Source: Brackiella oedipodis DSM 13743 (GTDB lineage Bacteria > Pseudomonadota > Gammaproteobacteria > Burkholderiales > Burkholderiaceae_B). From it: a stretch of DNA of 64,000 nt. The position numbers and the translations under genes are program-made. The stretch is from the NCBI RefSeq assembly GCF_000621025.1, contig NZ_KK211205.1:385521-449520 (forward strand). The letters are read 5' to 3'. The notes beneath the pieces are model-generated. The model worked only from the letters and a program-made list of their open reading frames with translations, did not search any database and was not told the DNA's origin. The number at the start of each line of letters is the position of its first letter. Position 1 is the first letter of the stretch. Below are positions 57,140 through 64,000 of the stretch, in pieces.

Positions 57140-57952
57140 TTAGAGCATAAATGGGCGACCCGTCACTTGTGTGCTCGGCACGGCCATTTCTTGTTGGGCC
57201 ATAACGCCCGAATGATAGGCTAGACGGCCAGCTTGAATCGCCAACTTAAAGGCTTCGGCCATGCGCACTGGATCATGCGACTGCGCCACGGCCGAATTCA
57301 AAAGCACCGCATCAAAGCCCATCTGCATGGCCAAGACCGCATGCATAGGGCTGCCAATCCCGGCATCAACCACTAAAGGAACCTCAGGTAAACGCGCCCG
57401 AAGGGTTTTGAGCGCATAGGTGTTGATCAAGCCTTGACCAGAGCCAATCGGTGCGCCCCAAGGCATTAAGATTTGGCAGCCAACGTCCAAGAGCCGATTA
57501 CACGTGACTAAATCATCAGTGCAATACGGAAACACAAAAAAGCCTTGTTGGATCAATTCTCTAGCGGCTTCGACGAGCGCGAAGGGATCGGGTTGCAAAG
57601 TGTAATCATCACCGATGACCTCCAGCTTAATCCAATGGGTACCAAAAATTTCTCGCGCCATATTGGCTAGGGTGATGGCTTCGGTCGCGGTTTTACAACC
57701 AGCGGTATTGGGTAGGAGCTGGCGACCACTGGCTTTGAGCATGGCAAAAAATTGATTGTCCACGCCGTCAGTCGTGCTTTGGGTTAGGGGATTGGCCGAG
57801 CCTGGGAGAAACCGTTTGAGGCCTACGGTCACCACATCTGCCTGGGCAGCGTCGATGGCCTCTTGTAAAACCTTGGGAGAGGGATAAGTAGCGGTGCCCA
57901 AAAAGAAACGACTCTGAAGGGTTTTACCATCGATTTGTAATGTATCGGTCAT
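57140..57952 (-). CDS. thiG: Thiazole synthase
   Basis: TIM-barrel enzyme that builds the thiazole phosphate of thiamine from deoxyxylulose phosphate, dehydroglycine and ThiS-thiocarboxylate. SRFFLGTATYPSP, the GCKTATEAITLA block, KLEVIGDD and the phosphate-binding DAGIGSPMHA are present. 270 residues. Last gene of thiO-thiS-thiG, two bases after thiS. Confidence 0.96.
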   Translation of the reverse strand: MTDTLQIDGKTLQSRFFLGTATYPSPKVLQEAIDAAQADVVTVGLKRFLPGSANPLTQSTTDGVDNQFFAMLKASGRQLLPNTAGCKTATEAITLANMAREIFGTHWIKLEVIGDDYTLQPDPFALVEAARELIQQGFFVFPYCTDDLVTCNRLLDVGCQILMPWGAPIGSGQGLINTYALKTLRARLPEVPLVVDAGIGSPMHAVLAMQMGFDAVLLNSAVAQSHDPVRMAEAFKLAIQAGRLAYHSGVMAQQEMAVPSTQVTGRPFML

Positions 57953-57954
57953 GC

Positions 57955-58167
57955 TTAGCCCCCAGTAATGGGTGAAAAGATGGCGATGCGATCTTCGGGC
58001 TTGAGCGTGTGTTGAGCCCGTTGTGTTTTAGGGATAAAAATCTCATTAACCGCCGTCGCTGTCATTTCGGTATCGTGCTCTTTGGATAACTCACTGAGTA
58101 AATCTTGGAGAGACGAGCCTTCGGTGACTTGTTGCTGCAGACCATTGATATAGACATTAATAAACAT
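57955..58167 (-). CDS. thiS: Sulfur carrier protein ThiS
   Basis: A 70-residue ubiquitin-like protein ending in the required Gly-Gly (IFSPITGG), which carries sulfur as thiocarboxylate to ThiG. It starts MFINVYINGLQQQV. RBS AAGGAAG-like before the ATG. Confidence 0.95.
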   Translation of the reverse strand: MFINVYINGLQQQVTEGSSLQDLLSELSKEHDTEMTATAVNEIFIPKTQRAQHTLKPEDRIAIFSPITGG

Positions 58168-58179
58168 GAATACTTCCTT

Positions 58180-59277
58180 TTAGAGTGGCAATAGGGCCTG
58201 GTCAGGCCAGATTGCCTGGAGTGCTTGCTCAATAAGCGCCGGAGAGATCAACCAACCGTGCCTAAATAAGCCATTGATGCGCGTGAGTCCAGTTTCGTTT
58301 TCGATGCGGGGTAGATTATCAACCAGGGCAGGGCGTAGATTGGTTTCGGTGTGAATAATACGTGCTTCGGCAATGCCCGGTAAAACGCTATGTGCCGCGG
58401 TCAGTAATTCGACACATGTTCTGACCGAAATGGGTGAGCGGTCTTCGCTTTCGAGTTCACTGGCCCCCACCACTAAGAGATCGGGGGCACGGTGCACGAT
58501 ATACACTCGGTAACGAGGGTGTAGTAAACGAATTGGGCGTTGCAATTTGACTTCTGATGTTTGCAACCACAGCACTTCACCACGAACACCACGGACATTT
58601 TGGCAAGATAAGCTATGCGGATTAGCGGATTTAAAGCGTCTGGCTCCCACGCCGCGACAATCAAAGACCCAGTCAAATTCATGCTCGCTATTATCATCCA
58701 AGCGAATTCGGTGCGGTTTGAGCTGCGTGACTGTTTGCCCCCAATGCCAATGGACATTAGACGCTTGTCGTTGCAGTACGCTCATGGCACGCACGGTATT
58801 GATTTGCCCCTCTTTTTGGAGTAACCAGGCATGCGCAGGACCGTGAATATCGGCTTCAAGCTGTTTGAGTTGTTCGATGGTAATCGGTGTCGGAAGATCG
58901 TCTTTAGGGGCTTTGTGACTGAGCAAAGAGATCAAACGATCCGCGGCACCTTCGTCGCCACGATGAGCTACCATCAGGCTGCCGTTAAGTTTGAGTTCTA
59001 GATTGTTGCTATCGTCCAATTGTTGTTGGTTTTGTTGCAACAAAAACGCCTGTAATTGCGACCATAATTGTATCGATCGTTGCCCTAGTCGATAGACATC
59101 TAAGTTACTGCTCTCAAGTTCAGCTAGAGGGCTGAGCATACCGGCGGCCGTCCAACCGGCGGCTAAATGTTGTTGACTATCGGTGGCGGGATCAAACACC
59201 GATACTTCATGCTGATGGCTTAAAATAAAGGCTAATAATCGACCTGATAAACCTGCCCCAGCGATCGCAATTTTCAT
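58180..59277 (-). CDS. thiO: FAD-dependent glycine oxidase ThiO
   Basis: DAO-fold oxidase giving dehydroglycine for thiazole synthesis. N-terminal FAD motif IAIAGAGLSGRLLAFIL, the ending LTRINGLFRHGWLISPALIEQ, and gene position before thiS and thiG support the call. 365 residues. The start is 67 bases from the divergent recQ; that gap is too short for a TPP riboswitch and none is seen. Confidence 0.93.
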   Translation of the reverse strand: MKIAIAGAGLSGRLLAFILSHQHEVSVFDPATDSQQHLAAGWTAAGMLSPLAELESSNLDVYRLGQRSIQLWSQLQAFLLQQNQQQLDDSNNLELKLNGSLMVAHRGDEGAADRLISLLSHKAPKDDLPTPITIEQLKQLEADIHGPAHAWLLQKEGQINTVRAMSVLQRQASNVHWHWGQTVTQLKPHRIRLDDNSEHEFDWVFDCRGVGARRFKSANPHSLSCQNVRGVRGEVLWLQTSEVKLQRPIRLLHPRYRVYIVHRAPDLLVVGASELESEDRSPISVRTCVELLTAAHSVLPGIAEARIIHTETNLRPALVDNLPRIENETGLTRINGLFRHGWLISPALIEQALQAIWPDQALLPL

Positions 59278-59344
59278 GGTTATGTTACACCTCCTGACTA
59301 AAGTACTATTTATTATAAGACAATGCGTTAAAATTCATAAACCC

Positions 59345-61192
59345 ATGAATAATTATAAACAGCCTGCCACCCATCTTGCCCTAGAAACCCTACAACAGGT
59401 ATTTGGCTATAAGTCCTTCCGCGGTCAACAAGCCGAGATCATCGACGAAATCATCGCTGGTAGGGATGCCTTGGTACTTATGCCAACTGGTGCAGGCAAA
59501 TCCTTGTGTTATCAAATTCCAGGTCTTGTACGTCAGGGCACGACAGTCGTGATCTCACCTTTAATCGCTCTTATGCAAGATCAAGTCGATGCTTTACAAG
59601 AACTGGGTGTTACAGCGGCCAGTTTGGACTCCTCCAAAAGTGATGAAGAGCGCCGTTGGATTACGAACCAAGCGCTGCAAGGGCAACTGAAATTTTTATA
59701 TATTGCGCCCGAACGTCTCTTGAGTGCCGCTTGCATGAATCTGCTCAAACGTATGCAAATTGCTTTATTTGCCATTGATGAGGCGCATTGTGTAGCTAAA
59801 TGGGGCCATGATTTTAGACCAGATTACCTAAAATTATCCGTGCTACCGCAGTATTGGCCCCAGGTTCCGCGCTTAGCCTTAACCGCGACGGCGACCCACG
59901 AGACGCGCGAAGAAATCATCCAAAACTTGCAATTGCAACAGGCCAAGGTTTTTATCTCTGACTTTAATCGACCTAATATCAAGTATGAAGTCGAAGAAAA
60001 AGTCGATGAGCAAAAACAATTACTGAACTTTATTTCGCTGCGGCATTACGGTGATTCAGGGATTGTTTACTGTTTGAGTCGCAAGAAAACAGAAAAATAC
60101 GCCGAATTTTTACGTAACAACGGTATTAATGCCTTACCCTACCATGCTCAACTTAGTCATGAGGTACGCGCTGATTACCAAAGGCGCTTTCAGTCAGAAG
60201 ATAATTTGGTCATGGTCGCGACAATTGCCTTTGGTATGGGCATTAATAAGCCCAATGTGCGTTTTGTGGCACATGTCGATATCCCTAAATCGCTAGAAGC
60301 TTACTATCAAGAAACGGGGCGGGCGGGGCGCGATGGTTTAGCGGCCACCGCCTGGATGGTATATGGTCTGAATGATGTGCAACAACAGCGCCGTATGATT
60401 TATCAGTCTGACGGTGACGATGTCTATAAAGAACGGGCCTTACAAGCGCTCAATAGCATGCTAGCTTACTGTGAAAGTAGTTCCTGTCGACGCCAGTTAT
60501 TGCTGAATTATTTTGGCCAGACAGCGCAGCCTTGTGGCGATTGTGATATTTGTTTAAATCCACCCACTCTTTGGGATGGTACGATTGCTGCCCAAAAAGT
60601 CATGTCCACTATTTATCGGCTCAATCAGAGCTTTCACAAGCAGTATGGCAGCACGCAAATTATTGATATTTTGCAGGGCAAAGAGACCAACAAGGTGCGT
60701 GAGCGCAATTTCAATAGTCTCTCAGTGTTTGGTGTGGGTAAAGACCTAAGTACAGATACGTGGCGTTCAGTGATTCAACAATTATTGGTGCAAGGCTATC
60801 TTAAAAACGATGTGGATGGCTTTCAGACCTTGGCACTCACTAAAAAAAGCATTCCTGTACTAAAGTCACAGCAACGCATTCGTCTCAGGGCCATCCGTCA
60901 ACCCTCAAAAAACCGTTTACCTAGCAAACAACGTGTCCATCAGGATTTATCAGCGCTTACCTTAAGACGCTTTGATGCCCTTAGGCAGTGGCGCCATCAA
61001 CTAGCCCTAGCGCACAAGGTGCCCGCTTATAGGATTCTCAAAGATGAAACCCTCATCGATATTGCTAAATACCCGCCTGAGAATTTAGAAGAGTTACGAG
61101 AAGTGGATGGCATTGGCGAGCACAAACTGCGCTTATATGGTGCCGCGATTCTGTTGTGTCTGCAAAGTGTGCATACACAATACCTAAAATAA
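59345..61192 (+). CDS. recQ: ATP-dependent DNA helicase RecQ
   Basis: 3'-5' helicase of recombination repair. Helicase motifs: [34 protein letters not shown] (commonly ISQWGHDF), ATATAT, and the [10 protein letters not shown] block; zinc cysteines in [17 protein letters not shown] and CGDCDIC; C-terminal HRDC helix set from about residue 535. The frame opens earlier, overlapping thiO, but ATG 59345 gives the proper N-terminus (615 residues). Its last nine bases overlap the end of ruvB. Confidence 0.96.
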   Translation: MNNYKQPATHLALETLQQVFGYKSFRGQQAEIIDEIIAGRDALVLMPTGAGKSLCYQIPGLVRQGTTVVISPLIALMQDQVDALQELGVTAASLDSSKSDEERRWITNQALQGQLKFLYIAPERLLSAACMNLLKRMQIALFAIDEAHCVAKWGHDFRPDYLKLSVLPQYWPQVPRLALTATATHETREEIIQNLQLQQAKVFISDFNRPNIKYEVEEKVDEQKQLLNFISLRHYGDSGIVYCLSRKKTEKYAEFLRNNGINALPYHAQLSHEVRADYQRRFQSEDNLVMVATIAFGMGINKPNVRFVAHVDIPKSLEAYYQETGRAGRDGLAATAWMVYGLNDVQQQRRMIYQSDGDDVYKERALQALNSMLAYCESSSCRRQLLLNYFGQTAQPCGDCDICLNPPTLWDGTIAAQKVMSTIYRLNQSFHKQYGSTQIIDILQGKETNKVRERNFNSLSVFGVGKDLSTDTWRSVIQQLLVQGYLKNDVDGFQTLALTKKSIPVLKSQQRIRLRAIRQPSKNRLPSKQRVHQDLSALTLRRFDALRQWRHQLALAHKVPAYRILKDETLIDIAKYPPENLEELREVDGIGEHKLRLYGAAILLCLQSVHTQYLK

Positions 61193-62239
61193 CTGGCCGC
61201 TGCTTGAGGTATGAGGGACCTGTAGACCGAGATGCTGCCAGGCGATAGCCGTCGCTAAACGGCCTCTGGGCGTGCGTTGTAGGTAGCCGTTTTGGATCAA
61301 ATAGGGTTCGATCACATCCTCAATCGTGTCACGTTCTTCACCGATGGCAGCGGCGAGATTATCGACGCCCACGGGACCACCATTAAATTTGTGGATAATG
61401 ACTTCGAGCAATTGACGGTCCATTTGATCTAAACCACAAGGGTCCACATCCAGCATACTTAAGGCTTGTTGAGCTATGACTTGAGTAATCAAACCTTGGT
61501 TTTTGACATCCGCAAAATCACGCACGCGACGCAGCAAACGGTTGGCGATACGAGGTGTGCCGCGTGAGCGCTTAGCAATTTCTATGGCGCCTTCCGGCTC
61601 AATCTGAGCATTTAACAGCTGCGCACTACGACTGATAATCGATCTTAAGTCTTCTGCACTATAAAACTCCAAGCGTGAGGTAATACCAAAACGATCCCTT
61701 AAGGGATTAGTCAGCATACCTGCCCTTGTGGTGGCGCCCACTAAAGTAAAGGGTTGTAGGTCAATCTTGACACTGCGGGCTCCAGGGCCTTCGCCGATCA
61801 AAATATCAATTTGATAGTCTTCGAGGGCGGGATAGAGAATTTCTTCGACAACCGGCGATAGACGATGAATCTCATCGATGAATAAGACATCGTTGGCCTC
61901 TAAATTAGTGAGTAGCGCCGCTAAATCCCCGGGTTTTTCGAGCACGGGACCCGAGGTTTGGTGCATTTGCGTGCCCATTTCGTTAGCAATAATATGTGCC
62001 AGCGTTGTTTTGCCCAAACCGGGTGGACCAAACAACAAGACATGATCTAAGGCTTCTTGACGTTTTTTGGCGGCCGTAATAAAAATCTCTAATTGCGAAC
62101 GAACCTTGGCTTGGCCTGTGTATTCTTGCAGTGTCTTTGGTCGTAAGGCACGTTCTATGGAGTCCTCCGCCTGATTTGAGCGTGCAGAAATTAATCGGGC
62201 TTCAGGCTGATGGTTGAGGTTTTCCGAGTAAATAGGCAT
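61184..62239 (-). CDS. ruvB: Holliday junction helicase RuvB
   Basis: AAA+ motor of branch migration. Walker [13 protein letters not shown], Walker [12 protein letters not shown], sensor [18 protein letters not shown], arginine finger region and the C-terminal winged helix ([16 protein letters not shown]). 351 residues. Third gene of ruvC-ruvA-ruvB. Confidence 0.98.
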   Translation of the reverse strand: MPIYSENLNHQPEARLISARSNQAEDSIERALRPKTLQEYTGQAKVRSQLEIFITAAKKRQEALDHVLLFGPPGLGKTTLAHIIANEMGTQMHQTSGPVLEKPGDLAALLTNLEANDVLFIDEIHRLSPVVEEILYPALEDYQIDILIGEGPGARSVKIDLQPFTLVGATTRAGMLTNPLRDRFGITSRLEFYSAEDLRSIISRSAQLLNAQIEPEGAIEIAKRSRGTPRIANRLLRRVRDFADVKNQGLITQVIAQQALSMLDVDPCGLDQMDRQLLEVIIHKFNGGPVGVDNLAAAIGEERDTIEDVIEPYLIQNGYLQRTPRGRLATAIAWQHLGLQVPHTSSSGQLF

Positions 62240-62288
62240 GGTAGGTAATACTCTTTAGACAATAGCAATGCGGCTAGAAACGTCAGCG

Positions 62289-62855
62289 CTAAGAAGACAA
62301 TAATTTAAGGGCTTGCTTGATACCTTGGGCCACCTCGACATCTGGGGCGAGTTCTTTGAGGACGCGACGTGCGTCCTTGTCGGCATAACCCAGGGTCAGT
62401 AAGGCATTCAGAATGTCTTGATGGCTTTGTACAGCGGCACTAGTGGCGACAGCAGGGCTAAGCTTACCGCGTAACTCTAATAATAATCTCTCGGCCGTTT
62501 TTTTACCAATGCCGGGAATCTTAGTGAGGTAAAGACTATCCTGGCGTTCTACCGCCATACTTAAGTCTTCTGTGCTGCTGCCCGAAAGAATGGCTAAGGC
62601 CATGCGGGTGCCAATTCCAGAGACTTTAATGAGGGCTCTAAAGGTAGCGCGGTCATTAGCATTGGCAAAGCCAAATAATTGATGTGCATCGTCGCGAATC
62701 GCTAAATGTGTGTAGAGTGAGACTTTAGCGCCGATGTCTGGCAAATTGTAAAAGGTGTTCATCGGCACGTCGATATCGTAGCCTACACCATTGACGTCAA
62801 CACAAATAAGAGGCGGTGTTTTTTCTAGTAGAATGCCGCTAATTCGACCAATCAT
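62289..62855 (-). CDS. ruvA: Holliday junction DNA-binding protein RuvA
   Basis: Tetrameric junction-binding protein. [31 protein letters not shown] beta domain split here as the first 45 residues, then two helix-hairpin-helix motifs ([15 protein letters not shown]-like and [16 protein letters not shown]), then a linker and the RuvB-binding domain. 188 residues. Fifteen bases after ruvC. Confidence 0.97.
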   Translation of the reverse strand: MIGRISGILLEKTPPLICVDVNGVGYDIDVPMNTFYNLPDIGAKVSLYTHLAIRDDAHQLFGFANANDRATFRALIKVSGIGTRMALAILSGSSTEDLSMAVERQDSLYLTKIPGIGKKTAERLLLELRGKLSPAVATSAAVQSHQDILNALLTLGYADKDARRVLKELAPDVEVAQGIKQALKLLSS

Positions 62856-62870
62856 AATACTGTTTAAAAT

Positions 62871-63410
62871 TTAATTAATGACGCGACCACCACGCATGCT
62901 GGCCCGATGGCCAAAATTACCAATGCCCTGAAGCCGTTGATTGAGAGGAGCCGCATGGGCGTGACAAATCGCACAGGCCAGGGCATCACCGGAGTCTGAG
63001 CTAGGCGCTTGTTGCAGTTTAAGCAGGTATTGCACCATGCTTTGCACTTGTTCTTTAGTGGCGTGCCCTTTACCGACGACCGATTTTTTTATTTGTAATG
63101 CCGTATACTCGCTGACCGCTAAACCCAATAGGGCCAAGGTGCACATGGCCGTACCACGCGCATGGCCGAGTAGTAGCGTCGATTGCGGATTATTATTGAC
63201 AAAAACTTTTTCGATGGCAGCCACATCTGGCTGATATTGGTGCGCAATGGCATTGATGTTCTGGGCGATTTCCTGGAGGCGCCACGCTAATGAGCGCTCT
63301 GTAGGCACCACGATGGTGCCGCTAGTGACGTATTGCAAACGGTTTTGTTCGACGGCAATAATGCCGTAACCCGTACGTCGTAGACCAGGGTCAATCGCCA
63401 AGATTTTCAT
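62871..63410 (-). CDS. ruvC: Holliday junction resolvase RuvC
   Basis: RNase H-fold endonuclease. The acidic catalytic set is present: IDPGLRRTGYG, AAIEKVFVNNNP and the pair in SSDSGDALACAICHAH. 179 residues. Twelve bases after the purH stop, so ruvCAB may be read from the purH transcript. Confidence 0.98.
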   Translation of the reverse strand: MKILAIDPGLRRTGYGIIAVEQNRLQYVTSGTIVVPTERSLAWRLQEIAQNINAIAHQYQPDVAAIEKVFVNNNPQSTLLLGHARGTAMCTLALLGLAVSEYTALQIKKSVVGKGHATKEQVQSMVQYLLKLQQAPSSDSGDALACAICHAHAAPLNQRLQGIGNFGHRASMRGGRVIN

Positions 63411-63422
63411 ACTAATCCTTAC

Positions 63423-64000
63423 TTAGTGACGGAAATGTCGTTGACCTGTAAAGACCATGACAACCTCGTGTTCATCGGCCGCAGCAATCACTTCATCGTC
63501 ACGAATACTGCCGCCGGGCTGGATAATCGCCGTGGCACCGGCTTCGACGACAACATCGAGACCATCACGGAAGGGGAAGAAGGCATCCGAAGCGACGGCG
63601 GTGTTTTGCAGACTAAGGCCATTGCTTTGCGCCTTAATGGCGGCGATTTTAGCCGAATCGAGGCGACTCATTTGGCCGGCACCCACCCCCATGGTCATGC
63701 CATCGGTACAAAATACGATGGCATTGGATTTTACAAATTGCGCCACTTGCCATGCGAACATCAAATCATTGAGCTGCGCTGGTGTCGGCTGTTTTTTGCT
63801 CACGACCTGTAGCTGTTCTTGACGCAAGTGATTGCGATCCGGATCTTGTAATAGCCAACCACCGCCAACACGTTTCACATCATAAGGATTGTGGGCTGTA
63901 CCCAAAGCAATTTTTAGAAGACGGGTGTTCTTTTTGGCACTGAGGATCTCTAGTGCTTCAGCACTGTAGCTAGGCGCTAATAAGACTTCAAGAAATTGCT
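63423..64000 (-). CDS. purH: Bifunctional AICAR formyltransferase / IMP cyclohydrolase (3' part)
   Basis: Last two steps of IMP synthesis. The frame is open to the window edge; the part seen is the end of the AICAR transformylase domain, including [14 protein letters not shown]-like residues, [54 protein letters not shown] and the terminal FTGQRHFRH. The 5' two thirds lie beyond base 64000. Upstream of ruvC on the same strand. Confidence 0.96.
   Translation of the reverse strand, partial: QFLEVLLAPSYSAEALEILSAKKNTRLLKIALGTAHNPYDVKRVGGGWLLQDPDRNHLRQEQLQVVSKKQPTPAQLNDLMFAWQVAQFVKSNAIVFCTDGMTMGVGAGQMSRLDSAKIAAIKAQSNGLSLQNTAVASDAFFPFRDGLDVVVEAGATAIIQPGGSIRDDEVIAAADEHEVVMVFTGQRHFRH

Noticed and set aside
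59278-59344. TPP riboswitch before thiO
   Set aside because: Only 67 bases separate thiO from recQ; there is no room and no THI-box motif.

Overview
The window reads as chromosomal DNA of a betaproteobacterium, most likely a Burkholderiales member close to the Alcaligenaceae. The reasons are a division and cell-wall cluster in the betaproteobacterial order ending ftsQ-ftsA-ftsZ-lpxC, a murE-murF gene fusion of the kind known from Bordetella, and the M23 peptidase and secA genes directly after lpxC. Base composition looks moderate, lower than Bordetella. The genus cannot be fixed from sequence reading alone. No insertion sequence, prophage, CRISPR array, rRNA operon or defence island is visible. 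This is core chromosome with some lineage-specific genes.

Layout. 1-2.7 kb: 3' part of ftsY, a CYTH-domain gene and a MarR regulator. 3.2-7.7 kb: riboflavin and thiamine genes ribB-ribH-nusB-thiL-pgpA, then pncC. 7.8-16.3 kb, mostly minus strand: pyrF-dgkA, groES-groL behind a sigma-32-type promoter, an AEC transporter, the folB-ttcA-queF run, a thioredoxin-reductase-like flavoprotein (plus strand) and a DUF2147 protein. 16.7-23.5 kb: MmyB-type regulator, OmpA-like lipoprotein, two small minus-strand genes (YdcH-like and SWIB domain), pyrC, an O-methyltransferase, RNase P RNA (minus strand) and uup.

23.6-42.2 kb is the dcw cluster, all on the plus strand and tightly coupled: mraZ-rsmH-ftsL-ftsI-murEF-mraY-murD-ftsW-murG-murC-ddl-ftsQ-ftsA, then ftsZ and lpxC, each with its own leader. 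Four 10-bp-spaced AAAGTG repeats before mraZ look like the MraZ operator. 42.4-48.5 kb: a DciA-like gene divergent from an M23 peptidase gene, then secA and mgtE. 48.6-54.7 kb is the least ordinary part: an MnmC-like protein whose methyltransferase half has lost its SAM motif, a GH31-like protein whose catalytic signatures are degraded, a polysaccharide deacetylase and two convergent small lipoproteins.

54.8-64 kb: tRNA-Lys, an AT-rich non-coding stretch with a cluster of DnaA-box-like 9-mers, azlCD, thiO-thiS-thiG, recQ, ruvC-ruvA-ruvB and the 3' part of purH. Functionally the window covers peptidoglycan precursor synthesis and division, protein export (ftsY, secA), folding (groESL), cofactor synthesis (riboflavin, thiamine, folate), tRNA modification (ttcA, queF, mnmC) and recombination (recQ, ruvABC).

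The strongest candidates for new biology are the GH31-like probable pseudoenzyme next to a deacetylase, the DnaA-box cluster away from dnaA, and the degenerate MnmC fusion.
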